DNA of 64,000 nucleotides, taken from the NCBI RefSeq assembly GCF_002102345.1, contig NZ_LQPP01000076.1, positions 38,456 to 102,455 on the forward strand. Reading direction: 5' to 3'. This DNA is from Mycolicibacterium peregrinum. Lineage in GTDB: Bacteria; Actinomycetota; Actinomycetes; Mycobacteriales; Mycobacteriaceae. Below the pieces are notes generated by a model. The model was not told the origin of the DNA. It ran no database searches and was given only the letters and a program-made list of their open reading frames with translations. Each line of letters opens with the position of its first letter. Within the stretch, counting starts at the first letter, position 1. Positions 25,670-36,140 of this stretch are shown here, in pieces. The position numbers and the translations under genes are program-made.

Positions 25670-25954
25670 TCAGAAGATCCCTTTGAAGCTGCCTGCAAGG
25701 TCAGCGTCGCTGACCTCGTAGGTGCCGGCCGCACCGCGGACCGCGGTGCCCATGTTGTTGACATTGGTGGCGATTTTCTCGGCGACCTCTTTGACGTGCG
25801 CACCGACGAGTCGGGCCGCCCACTGTGTGGTCGATCCGTCCAGGCCGTCGGCTGCGGTGGCGACCTTGTTGCCGACGTCTGCTTCGCGGATCAGCCCCGA
25901 CGCGATCTCCACCTGACCGGCGAAAGCGCGCAGGACCTCGGGGTCGACCTCCAT
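25670..25954 (-). CDS. EspC-family (DUF2580) type VII secretion substrate
   Basis: A 94-residue helical hairpin protein starting MEVDPEVLRAFAGQVE, close to the EspC-family consensus, with TAADGLDGSTTQWAARLVGAHV in the middle. The C-terminal tail has Y79-E-V-S-D83, matching the general type VII export signal YxxxD/E. Family members are secreted by ESX systems as partners of a second helical protein, here probably the WSG-containing protein whose gene starts 3 bp downstream. It is the first gene of a three-gene operon. Confidence 0.85.
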   Translation of the reverse strand: MEVDPEVLRAFAGQVEIASGLIREADVGNKVATAADGLDGSTTQWAARLVGAHVKEVAEKIATNVNNMGTAVRGAAGTYEVSDADLAGSFKGIF

Positions 25955-26050
25955 GACAGCTCCGTTCGGCCGTGGGTTCGTTGCGTCATCAATGATGTTA
26001 GGGCAGGTAGGTGGCCCCGCTGATCGCCAATTTGGCCGCTCCGGGCGCTG

Positions 26051-26470
26051 TCACACCTGCCAGGACGACCAGCGCGTGACCTCGACGGTGACGACCGGGC
26101 CGTTCAGCGCAATCCGCTCGTACTGCGGATACTTCGCGCGCAACAGCCCGTAGCCGGTGGCCATCGCGTCGCCACCGTGATGGACGGTGGCCAGTCCGTC
26201 GGCTCTTACCCACCACAGGTCCGCCCACTCGTCGGTGTAGTGGTCGACCAGCAAGCTGACGCGGGCATCGTTTTCGATGTTGGCCAGTCGGCGCAGTCGC
26301 TGGGTGGACTTGGGTTTGGCGTCCACAGCGGAGTAGATGGTGTCGCCCCCGGTGAAACGATGCACGGCAAAGACCACCGGGACCAGGTGAGGCGCGCCGT
26401 CCGGTCGCAGTGTGGCCAGGACGGCTGTGGGTGCAGCGGCGAATCGAATTGCGGCATCGAGATCAGCCAT
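26051..26470 (-). CDS. TIGR03668-type PPOX-class F420-dependent oxidoreductase
   Basis: A 139-residue split-beta-barrel flavin/F420-binding protein. Visible features are the N-terminal ATLRPDGAPHLVPVVFAVH, the KSTQRLRRLANIENDARVSLLVDHY segment typical of the family, and a C-terminal WSSWQV. By order it corresponds to M. tuberculosis Rv0121c, the gene next to fusA2. It would bind deazaflavin F420 or FMN in the cytoplasm; its substrate is unknown. Confidence 0.83.
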   Translation of the reverse strand: MADLDAAIRFAAAPTAVLATLRPDGAPHLVPVVFAVHRFTGGDTIYSAVDAKPKSTQRLRRLANIENDARVSLLVDHYTDEWADLWWVRADGLATVHHGGDAMATGYGLLRAKYPQYERIALNGPVVTVEVTRWSSWQV

Positions 26471-26504
26471 CGCTCGAGACTAAGTGGCTGACACCGTCGA
26501 CGCC

Positions 26505-26915
26505 TCAGGGCGGCGGGACATCGCCGGGCACCGCAGGGGCGTCCGGCAGTGGCGGCAGCTTCATGAGCTCGTCGTAGTTCGCGTCGCCCTCACCCGGTGG
26601 CGTGGGCAGGCTCGGCATGACGATCGTGGGCCGGTAGTCCTCTGGTGGATTCTCGACGGGCGCGACGCAGCCCACGCCGTATTTGGTGTCGGCAGGGACT
26701 CCGGCGTTGTCGACGCAGCAGGTCGTGGCGACGGAGTCGATGTTCTGGTCGGGACCGGGCGCCGCCGTCGCGGTACACGTCTCATATCCCTGCACGTCGA
26801 AGGCCGCCGAGGCCGGTGCGATCGCCGCCTGACCTGCGGCGCAGACGGCCACGAAGGCGGCAGCCGTGGCGAGCGGACGCCGCCGACTTGTGAGGCGGAT
26901 GCGGATGGACGTCAT
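26505..26915 (-). CDS. secreted protein of unknown function
   Basis: A 136-residue protein from ATG 26915. An arginine-rich signal peptide ends at a likely ASA cleavage site (VCAAGQAAIAPASA). The mature part has cysteines in GYETCTATA, ATTCCVDNAG and GVGCVAP that may form two disulfides, then a proline-rich tail. The sequence is typical of small mycobacterial secreted proteins. It is divergent from the ABC operon by 92 bp. Confidence 0.68.
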   Translation of the reverse strand: MTSIRIRLTSRRRPLATAAAFVAVCAAGQAAIAPASAAFDVQGYETCTATAAPGPDQNIDSVATTCCVDNAGVPADTKYGVGCVAPVENPPEDYRPTIVMPSLPTPPGEGDANYDELMKLPPLPDAPAVPGDVPPP

Positions 26916-27007
26916 GGGCGCCAACCCTAGCGCGATGCCTCTCACGTTCGGCGAGGTCACGATAGGGTGCCGGTGCGCGCGCTTGGTGGCCAACGGAGGG
27001 TTTGGTA

Positions 27008-28147
27008 ATGATCACGTCCCGAATCGTGACAGCATCTGCGGCTCTGGCCGCATCGGCACTCGTCGCGGTGGGTCTGGCGGCGTGCGCGCCGCCGCAGAAG
27101 GGCGCTGCCGGTGGTGACACCGATACCGGCGTGAAGGTCGCCGAGGCCAAGTCTGCGGCCGACTTCGGCGGGATGGACAAGCTCATCGCGGCGGCCAAGG
27201 CCGAAGGCGAGCTCAATGTCATTGCGCTGCCCCCGGATTGGGCCAACTACGGCGCCATCATCAAGGCCTTCGAGGAGAAGTACGGCATCGAGGTGAACTC
27301 CGCACTGCCTGACGGCTCCAGCCAGGAAGAGATCAACGCGGCCAACCAGCAGAAGGGCAAGAGCACCGCACCCGACGTGTTCGACCTGGGACAGTCGGTC
27401 GCGCTCGCGAACACCTCGATGTTCGCCCCGTACAAGGTGGCCACCTTCGACGACATCCAGGAGAACCTCAAGGACCCGGATGGCACCTGGGTCAACGATT
27501 ACGGCGGCTTCATGTCCATCGGCTTCGATTCCACGAAGGTTCCACCGATCACCTCCGTCGAAGACCTGCTCAAGCCCGAGTACCACGGCAAGGTCGCGCT
27601 CAACGGCGACCCGACCCAGGCCGGCGCGGCGTTCGCCGGGGTCCTGATGGCCGCGGTGGCTCAGGGCGGGTCGGCCGACGACATCGCCCCCGGCGTCGCG
27701 TTCTTCGAAAAGCTCAACGAGGCAGGCAACTTCCTGCCGCTGGATCCGACCCCGGCCACCATCGAATCGGGGCAGACCCCGGTGGTGATCGACTGGAACT
27801 ACCTCAACGGCACCGAGAGCCAGAAGGTCCCGGGTTGGCAGGTGATCGTTCCCCACGAGGCACTGGTCGCCGGGTACTACTACCAGGCGATCAACAAGGA
27901 TGCGCCGCATCCGGCGGCCGCCCGGTTGTGGCAGGAATTCCTGTTCAGCGACGAGGGGCAGAACCTGTACGCCAAGGGCGGAGTTCGCCCGGTGCGCGCC
28001 GACAAGATGATCCTGGCCGGGACCGCCGACCGCGCGGCGTTCGGCCAGTTGCCTCCCATCGACGGCCCGGTGACCGTCGCCAGCCAGGCCCAAACCGACG
28101 TAGCCAACAAGTATCTGGCCGACAACTGGGCCAAGGCGATCGGCTAG
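27008..28147 (+). CDS. ABC importer substrate-binding lipoprotein (family 1)
   Basis: A 379-residue lipoprotein. The signal peptide ends in the lipobox GLAAC, and GGAGGG lies 8 nt before ATG 27008. The mature protein begins with KAEGELNVIALPPDWANYGAIIKAFEEKYGI, the usual opening of family-1 binding proteins for polyamines, ferric iron or aminoethylphosphonate. It is the first gene of a four-gene operon with two permeases and an ATPase. The ligand cannot be told by eye; ferric-type and polyamine-type sites are both possible. Confidence 0.88.
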   Translation: MITSRIVTASAALAASALVAVGLAACAPPQKGAAGGDTDTGVKVAEAKSAADFGGMDKLIAAAKAEGELNVIALPPDWANYGAIIKAFEEKYGIEVNSALPDGSSQEEINAANQQKGKSTAPDVFDLGQSVALANTSMFAPYKVATFDDIQENLKDPDGTWVNDYGGFMSIGFDSTKVPPITSVEDLLKPEYHGKVALNGDPTQAGAAFAGVLMAAVAQGGSADDIAPGVAFFEKLNEAGNFLPLDPTPATIESGQTPVVIDWNYLNGTESQKVPGWQVIVPHEALVAGYYYQAINKDAPHPAAARLWQEFLFSDEGQNLYAKGGVRPVRADKMILAGTADRAAFGQLPPIDGPVTVASQAQTDVANKYLADNWAKAIG

Positions 28148-28155
28148 GTACGCCA

Positions 28156-29028
28156 GTGCCGGGTAGTACAACTCGTCGGGATCTCCGCGCAAACATCCGT
28201 GACGCGCTGCCATTGCTGCCGTTCGTGGCGGTGGTGACAATCTTCCTGATCGTCCCCACGGCGACGGTGATCGTCATGGCGTTCTTCGCCGACGGATCCT
28301 TCTCACTGGATCGGATTGCCGCGCTGTTCTCCGGTACCGCCCTGGCGGCTCTGGCCAAAAGCATTGCGCTGTCGGCCAGTACGGCGCTGATCGGCGCGGT
28401 GCTGGGCGCGGTGCTGGCCTGGCTGATCGTCAGCAGCCCACACGCCTCGATGGTTCGTCGCACGGTGCTGGCCCTGTGCAGTGTGCTGGCTCAGTTCGGC
28501 GGTGTGGCACTGGCTTTCGCATTTCTGGCCACCATCGGGCTCAACGGCGTGCTGACGCTGTGGGTCAAGGAGAACCTCGGCTGGGATCTGGCCGGCTCCG
28601 GCTGGTTGTACGGACTCGGCGGGCTGATCCTGGTGTACAGCTACTTCCAGATCCCGTTGATGGTGATCGTGTTCCTGCCCGCCCTCGAGGGGTTGCGTGA
28701 GCAGTGGCGCGAGGCCGCCGTCAGCCTCGGCGCGTCACGGTGGCAGTACCTGCGGGAGGTCGCGGTGCCCCTGCTGACCCCGGCATTCTGGGGCTCGGCG
28801 TTGTTGTTGTTCGCCAACGCGTTTGCCGCCTACGCCACCGCGGCCGCACTGGTCAGCCAGGGCAGTCCGATCGTGCCGCTGTTGATCCGCGCCGCACTCA
28901 CCAGTGAGGTCGTGCTGGGTCAGTCCGGCTTCGCCTATGCGCTGGCCTGCGAGATGATCGTGGTGGTGGCCGTGGTGATGATCGCCTACAACGCCCTGGT
29001 CCGCCGCACGGCGAGGTGGCTCAAATGA
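28156..29028 (+). CDS. ABC importer permease, first subunit
   Basis: A 290-residue, six-helix MetI-type inner-membrane permease. The EAA-loop is EQWREAAVSLGASRWQYLREVAVP, which docks the ATPase. I start it at GTG 28156, 8 bp after the binding-protein stop. Its stop overlaps the next permease start (ATGA). It forms the pore with the second permease. Confidence 0.87.
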   Translation: MPGSTTRRDLRANIRDALPLLPFVAVVTIFLIVPTATVIVMAFFADGSFSLDRIAALFSGTALAALAKSIALSASTALIGAVLGAVLAWLIVSSPHASMVRRTVLALCSVLAQFGGVALAFAFLATIGLNGVLTLWVKENLGWDLAGSGWLYGLGGLILVYSYFQIPLMVIVFLPALEGLREQWREAAVSLGASRWQYLREVAVPLLTPAFWGSALLLFANAFAAYATAAALVSQGSPIVPLLIRAALTSEVVLGQSGFAYALACEMIVVVAVVMIAYNALVRRTARWLK

Positions 29029-29798
29029 ACCGCGCTGCCCGCGTGGCGCTCTGGGTCGTGTTCGCCCTGTTCTTCCTGTTTCCGCTGTACGCGATGGCCG
29101 ACTTCTCCACCCGGAACCTCATCGCCGGGGGGCGCACCGGCGCGGCCTGGCGCAATCTGGTGGCCGACGAGGCTCTGTATCACGCCATCCTGATCTCATT
29201 GCTGCTCGCGGTGTTCACCGTCATCGCGATGCTGGTGTTGCTGGTGCCCACGATGATCTGGGTGCGCGTGCGGGTCCGCTGGGCCGCACCGCTGGTGGAG
29301 TTTCTGTGCCTGCTGCCGCTGACCATTCCGGCCCTGGTGATCGTGGTGGGCCTGCGCAACGTGTACCTGTGGGTCACTTACCTTCTCGGCGAGTCGGCGC
29401 TCACCCTGACGTTCGTCTACGTGGTGCTGGTCCTGCCGTTCGCCTACCGGGCGATCGATTCCGCGCTGTCCGCGATCGACCTGCAGACCTTGTCGGAGGC
29501 CGCCCGGTCGTTGGGCGCCGGTTGGATATCGACCATCACCCGGGTGATCGTGCCCAACATCTGGTCTGGGATCCTGTCCGCTGCCTTCATTTCCATTGCG
29601 GTGGTGCTCGGTGAATACACCGTCGCCTCGCTGAGTGGTTTCGAGACGCTTCCCGTCCAGATCGTGGCGATCGGGAAGAGTGACGGCGCGACGTCGGTGG
29701 CGGCCTCGCTGGCCACGCTGCTGCTCGGCTTCGCGCTGTTGTTGGTCTTGGCGGCGCTCACGCGGGGCCGCCGCCGGACGTTGGGAGTTCAGACATGA
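29025..29798 (+). CDS. ABC importer permease, second subunit
   Basis: A 257-residue MetI-type permease with six helices. The EAA-loop is SEAARSLGAGWISTITRVIVPN. Its start and stop overlap its neighbours by 4 nt each, so it is coupled to the first permease and to the ATPase. It pairs with the first permease in the membrane. Confidence 0.87.
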   Translation: MNRAARVALWVVFALFFLFPLYAMADFSTRNLIAGGRTGAAWRNLVADEALYHAILISLLLAVFTVIAMLVLLVPTMIWVRVRVRWAAPLVEFLCLLPLTIPALVIVVGLRNVYLWVTYLLGESALTLTFVYVVLVLPFAYRAIDSALSAIDLQTLSEAARSLGAGWISTITRVIVPNIWSGILSAAFISIAVVLGEYTVASLSGFETLPVQIVAIGKSDGATSVAASLATLLLGFALLLVLAALTRGRRRTLGVQT

Positions 29799-30835
29799 GT
29801 CTCGGGGCCGGTGTGCGCGTCGAACTTCGTGACCTCACCCGCACTTACGGCAACGTCCACGCACTCGACGGGCTGAGCCTGTCCATCGAGCCGGGGGAGT
29901 TGGTCGCGTTGCTCGGCCCGTCGGGCTGCGGCAAGACCACGGCGCTGCGCATCCTGGCCGGGCTGGAGGAGGCCAGCTCCGGCACCGTGTTCGTCGGCGG
30001 CCGTGACATCAGCTCGGTGCCGGCCAACAAGCGGGATATGGGCATGGTGTTCCAGGCCTACAGCCTGTTCCCGCACCTGACTGTGTTGGACAACGTCGCA
30101 TTCGGTTTGAAGATGCGTGGAATGTCCAAGCAGGACAGGCTGTTTCGAGCCGCAGACATGCTCGATCTGGTGGGCCTGGCAGCGCACAAGGGCAAGTATG
30201 CGAGCGAGCTGTCCGGGGGTGAACAGCAGCGGGTCGCGTTGGCTCGGGCCCTGGCGATCGAGCCGAGGGTGCTGCTGCTCGATGAGCCGCTGTCGGCACT
30301 CGATGCGAAGGTGCGCTCGCAACTGCGTGACGAGATCCGGCGGGTGCAGCTCGAAGTCGGCATCACGACGTTGTTCGTCACCCATGACCAGGAGGAGGCC
30401 CTCGGGGTTGCGGACCGGGTCGGAGTGATGAGCCACGGCAAACTCGAGCAGCTCGCCACTCCTGCCGTGGTCTATGCCCGCCCCTCGACGCCGTTCGTCG
30501 CCGAATTCGTCGGCTTGCACAACAAGGTGCGCGCGCGGGTGGCGGGCGGACGGGCCAGACTGCTGGGTGCCGAGTTGCCGACGCTGCCGGGATCGATCAG
30601 TTCCGGGTCGGGCATCGCGATGGTGCGCCCGGAATCGATCCGGGTGCGCGCAGATCCGGACGGGCCCGCGGTGGTGGAATCCGTGTCGTTCCTCGGCCCG
30701 ACATCGCACGTGTACATCTCACTGCCCGACGGCTCGCTGATCCACGCGCAGCTGCCCAGCTCGCGGGCCCGTGCCTTCGGGCCCGGCGTCGTCGTCAACC
30801 TTGCCCTGGAGCGGGCGCCGGTCCTGGTGATCTAG
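29795..30835 (+). CDS. ABC importer ATP-binding protein
   Basis: A 346-residue ATPase of the PotA/FbpC group. It shows Walker A GPSGCGKTT, Q-loop VFQAYSLFPHLTV, signature LSGGEQQRV, Walker B LLLDEPLSALDAK, and a C-terminal regulatory TOBE-like domain. Its start overlaps the second permease stop. With the preceding genes it makes a complete importer for an unidentified organic or metal solute. Confidence 0.9.
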   Translation: MSLGAGVRVELRDLTRTYGNVHALDGLSLSIEPGELVALLGPSGCGKTTALRILAGLEEASSGTVFVGGRDISSVPANKRDMGMVFQAYSLFPHLTVLDNVAFGLKMRGMSKQDRLFRAADMLDLVGLAAHKGKYASELSGGEQQRVALARALAIEPRVLLLDEPLSALDAKVRSQLRDEIRRVQLEVGITTLFVTHDQEEALGVADRVGVMSHGKLEQLATPAVVYARPSTPFVAEFVGLHNKVRARVAGGRARLLGAELPTLPGSISSGSGIAMVRPESIRVRADPDGPAVVESVSFLGPTSHVYISLPDGSLIHAQLPSSRARAFGPGVVVNLALERAPVLVI

Positions 30836-30932
30836 GCGTCTCGCCGACCCTCGCCGCTTTCTACCGGAGGGCGGTAACTCTCGTGGATATGCAGCCGTGG
30901 CGTGGAAATCGGCGGCGGAAAATGCTCCGGCC

Positions 30933-31502
30933 CTAAACGTCCTTGACCGGTTCGATACCCAGATCGCGGTAGGTGACCAGCGCCGCGAACGGCACCCCGC
31001 GCTTGGCGAATCGTCCGGTCGCGACATCGCCGCGGTCGACCATCGGGATGACGCCGGTGACGACGGCGCCGACTGCGGTCACGCGTTCGTAGGCGATCTC
31101 GGTGGAGCCACCGGTGCTGATCACGTCGTCGACCAGCAGCACGCGGGTACCGGGCTCGAGCCGGGTGCCCTCGATCCACTGCTCGCGGCCGCGGGACTTC
31201 TGTTCCTTGCGCACCGAGAACCAGGCCTTGCCGGTCACCATCGCGACCCCGTGGGCCAGCGGGTCGGCGCCCATGGTGAGCCCGCCGACGGCGTCGAATT
31301 CGATACCGCTCGCGGCGGCCAGATCGGCGACCGCGCGGCTGACGATGGCCATCCGCTCGCCGGTGTCGATGGCGAACTTGCCGTCGATGTAGTCGTGGCT
31401 CAGCTGCCCGCTGGCCAGCCGGAACGGCTCCTCGCGGTGTTCGTAGCCGCGGGTGCGGATCAGGTCGAAGGCGGCTTGCCAGGTCTCCGGGCGCTCAGGC
31501 AT
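30933..31502 (-). CDS. pyrE: orotate phosphoribosyltransferase-like protein
   Basis: A 189-residue type I phosphoribosyltransferase with the PRPP motif VLLVDDVISTGGST and an early lysine-containing VRKEQKSRGREQW segment, as in PyrE. The reaction would be orotate plus PRPP giving OMP in pyrimidine synthesis. It is similar in length to M. tuberculosis PyrE. No other pyrimidine gene is adjacent, so a paralogue with another base cannot be excluded; the symbol is a likely rather than certain name. Confidence 0.75.
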   Translation of the reverse strand: MPERPETWQAAFDLIRTRGYEHREEPFRLASGQLSHDYIDGKFAIDTGERMAIVSRAVADLAAASGIEFDAVGGLTMGADPLAHGVAMVTGKAWFSVRKEQKSRGREQWIEGTRLEPGTRVLLVDDVISTGGSTEIAYERVTAVGAVVTGVIPMVDRGDVATGRFAKRGVPFAALVTYRDLGIEPVKDV

Positions 31503-31562
31503 ACCCGCGATCGTATTGCACGGGCTGACGCGGTCGCGGGGCCAGCCGGCGCGGTGCGCCGA

Positions 31563-32357
31563 TCAGGCCTGAGCGCGCCGGGCCAACTCGACCGTGGCCG
31601 CCCGCAACTCGCCGTACGAGCTGATCGGTGCGGCGTAGCCGACGCGGGTGTAGGCCATCCCGCGCTCGGTGGTGACCCGCAGATCCAGGCCATAGCGGTC
31701 GGCGCCGGTGCACACCGCCGTGGTCGTGTCGGGGTAGCCGCCGAGGGCGCGGGCCATCTCTGCCAGCGAATCGGCGTGGTCGGCGTTGAGGTGCTCGATC
31801 GCACCGGCGGCGTGCGGTGCGACGGGGTCGGGCCCGGCGGCGGCATAGGCCTCGCCGGTGGTCGAGTCCATCCGGCCGTATCCGCCCACCCAGCGCACGC
31901 GCTGCACGCGCAGCACCCAGAGCGAGAAGTCGCTGAAGTCGATGTAGTAGCGGGCGGCGGCGACCGCGTCCAGATGGGCCTGGCGGGCCGCGGCGAGCTC
32001 GTCACCGCTGGGCCGCTCGGCGACACCGGCCAGCGTGATGCGGCTGCCGGCCAACGGATCTGACCCGGTGTCGGGGGCGACGACGGAAATGCTGGCCCGG
32101 GGGTCGCCGGCGAGGTTGCGGCCGTGCTCGGCCATGTTCGACACACAGAGCACCGGTGCGCCGGCCAGCAGTCCGTAGGTGACGAAGGATGCCCACGGGT
32201 CGCCGTCGGCGGTGAGGGTGGCCAGCGTGCCGGCGTTGGTCGATGCGGCGACTGTCCGGGCTTCCTCGGCTGCAGACGGACGTGCCCCCGCGATCACCTC
32301 CGTCAGTGGCGGAGGAACCGAGGGGGCATCACCGGGGTCGCCATGATCGCGCGTCAC
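31563..32357 (-). CDS. HugZ-like pyridoxamine-phosphate-oxidase fold / DUF2470 protein
   Basis: A 264-residue protein from GTG 32357. The first 170 residues are a split beta barrel (ATLTADGDPWASFVTYGLLAGAPVLCVSNMAEHGRNLAGDPRASI). The remainder is a DUF2470 domain with AIEHLNADHADSLAEMARALGG. The arrangement is that of HugZ-type proteins, some of which degrade haem, although the activity of mycobacterial members is not established to my knowledge. Confidence 0.78.
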   Translation of the reverse strand: MTRDHGDPGDAPSVPPPLTEVIAGARPSAAEEARTVAASTNAGTLATLTADGDPWASFVTYGLLAGAPVLCVSNMAEHGRNLAGDPRASISVVAPDTGSDPLAGSRITLAGVAERPSGDELAAARQAHLDAVAAARYYIDFSDFSLWVLRVQRVRWVGGYGRMDSTTGEAYAAAGPDPVAPHAAGAIEHLNADHADSLAEMARALGGYPDTTTAVCTGADRYGLDLRVTTERGMAYTRVGYAAPISSYGELRAATVELARRAQA

Positions 32358-32376
32358 GCAGCGACCCTACCGCCGG

Positions 32377-32874
32377 CTATCCGCCGAGCGCGGCGATGAG
32401 GTCCTTGATCTGAGCGGTCTCGGCTTCGGTCGCGGGCTCCTCGGCCTCGACGGCCTCGATGAGGTCCTTACGCAGCCCGACGCCGTTGGCGGCTTCCTCG
32501 GTGGACAGCTTCGCTTTGCCGCGCGCAACGTAGAGACGCTGACCGAGCGTGGCGCCGGGGCCTTCGGACGCGGTCGTCATCAGCTCGTCGTAGCGGTGCC
32601 GCACACCGCTGAGTGCCACGATCACCGACGGGGTGACGCGGCTGCGGCCCGCCGCCTCCGACAGGGACGTCTGCAGCTTGCGCAGACCGCTGAGGACGAC
32701 TGCGGCGCGGTCGGCGTACTCCGGGTCGCCGACCGGCGGTAGCGCGTCGATCGCGGCGACGTACATGTGCATCGCCGCATCAGAAAGTCCAACGATTACT
32801 GGTGCTTCACCGTCATTAGGTGCCGACTCACCCACAGGCCATCCCTCGTCGAAAGTTTGTGCTCGCCGGCCCAT
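32377..32874 (-). CDS. helix-turn-helix (XRE-like) protein
   Basis: A 165-residue protein from ATG 32874. An earlier in-frame codon would add an unsupported leader. The central part is helical. The C-terminal third (LGQRLYVARGKAKLSTEEAANGVGLRKDLIEAVEAEEPATEAE) resembles the lambda-repressor/XRE HTH with its N-terminal AR.K..LS.EE pattern. It is divergent from treS by 188 bp, so control of that operon is possible. Confidence 0.68.
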   Translation of the reverse strand: MGRRAQTFDEGWPVGESAPNDGEAPVIVGLSDAAMHMYVAAIDALPPVGDPEYADRAAVVLSGLRKLQTSLSEAAGRSRVTPSVIVALSGVRHRYDELMTTASEGPGATLGQRLYVARGKAKLSTEEAANGVGLRKDLIEAVEAEEPATEAETAQIKDLIAALGG

Positions 32875-33062
32875 GGCCGACGAGGAGATCAAATGCGGGA
32901 AAAACGTAACCCGTTGCTGTCTCTTATTCAACCGTTAGTTTTTCCGCAAACACCCGCTCGGTGGCGAATCACGTTGCTGCAGGATCCATTCGGATCGCCA
33001 CGTCCGGTGCGAGGTTTCGTCCAGGTGTCGATGCCGGACTAAGTGGGTACGTTGGGAAGCTG

Positions 33063-34804
<1,742 letters not shown>

Positions 34805-34808
<4 letters not shown>

Positions 34809-36127
34809 GTCTCGAATTCGCCGACTGGCTGAGTCAGCAGCGCTGGTACGCCGGCCGCGGTCGCGAATTGGCGACCGCCACACCGGGTCTGGTGCTCGAC
34901 TTGAACGAGGATCTCGACCTGACGCTGCTGCAGGTGTCCTACGCCGACGGAACCGCCGAGCGTTACCAGGTGCTGGTGTGCTGGGATGCCGACCTGATCG
35001 AGGAATACAGCTCCGTGGCCACGATCGGCAGCGACGGCGGGCGGAGGGCCTACGACGCCCTCTACGACCAGGACGCCGCGCGGTATCTGCTGGAGATGAT
35101 CGACCGTTCGGCCACCGTGGGCGGGCTGACGTGCAGCAAGGAGCCAGGGGCCACCCTGCCGCTGGAAGCGCTGCCCCGGGTGTCGGCGGCAGAGCAGAGC
35201 AATACCAGCGTGGTGTTCGGGCAGGATGCCGTGCTCAAGGTGTTCCGCCGGATCACCCCGGGCATCAACCCCGACATCGAACTCAACCGGGTGCTGGCCC
35301 GGGCCGGTAACCCGCACGTGGCCAGGCTGCTCGGATCGATCGATATCGATTGGGAGGGTGAGCCGTTCGCGTTGGGGATGGTGACCGAATTCGCCGCCAA
35401 CTCCGCCGAGGGCTGGGACATGGCCAACGCCAGCACCCGTGACCTCTTCGCCGAGGGCGATCTCTATGCCGACGAGGTGGGCGGTGACTTCGCCGCCGAG
35501 TCCCACCGGCTGGGGGAGGCGGTGGCCTCGGTACATGCCTGTCTGGCCGAGCAGCTCGGCACCGAGTCGGTGCCGTTCCCGACCGAGCTGATGACCGCCC
35601 GGCTGGCCACCGCCGCAGAGGCGGTACCCGAACTGCGCGAGCATGTCTCGCTGATCGAGGACCGCTACCGCAAGCTGGCCGACGAGCAGGTGAAGGTCCA
35701 GCGGGTGCACGGCGATCTGCATCTCGGGCAGGTGCTGCGCACGCCCGAGAACTGGCTGCTGATCGACTTCGAGGGGGAGCCCGGCCAACCGCTGGAGCTG
35801 CGGCGCAGCCCCGACTCGCCACTGCGTGACGTCGCGGGCATGCTGAGGTCTTTCGACTATGCGGCGTATGCCCGCCTGGTGGACCTGTCCACCGACGACG
35901 ACCGGGCCCGGCAGTTGGCGGCCAGGGCCAGGGAGTGGGCTGACCGCAACAGCGCGGCCTTCTGTGACGGCTACGCCGAGGCGGCCGGGGCCGACCCGCG
36001 CGAGCATGCCGCGCTGTTGGCCGCCTACGAGCTGGACAAGGCGGTGTACGAGGCCGCCTACGAGGCCAGGTTCCGGCCGAGCTGGCTACCTGTCCCACTG
36101 GGATCGGTGACCCGCCTGATCGGCTGA
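34805..36127 (+). CDS. mak: maltokinase
   Basis: A 440-residue protein with the kinase motifs VHGDLHLGQVLR (catalytic loop) and LIDFEGEPG (metal-binding Asp), the aminoglycoside-phosphotransferase-like fold of Mak. It phosphorylates maltose with ATP to maltose-1-phosphate for the GlgE route to glucan. Its start overlaps the treS stop (ATGA). Its length is a little below the 455 residues of the M. tuberculosis protein. Confidence 0.94.
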
Positions 36128-36140
36128 TATCTTCCTTAGC

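Noticed and set aside
26957..28240. 427-residue minus-strand open frame opposite the ABC binding protein
   Set aside because: It is antisense to a clear lipoprotein with a good ribosome-binding site and shows no domain.
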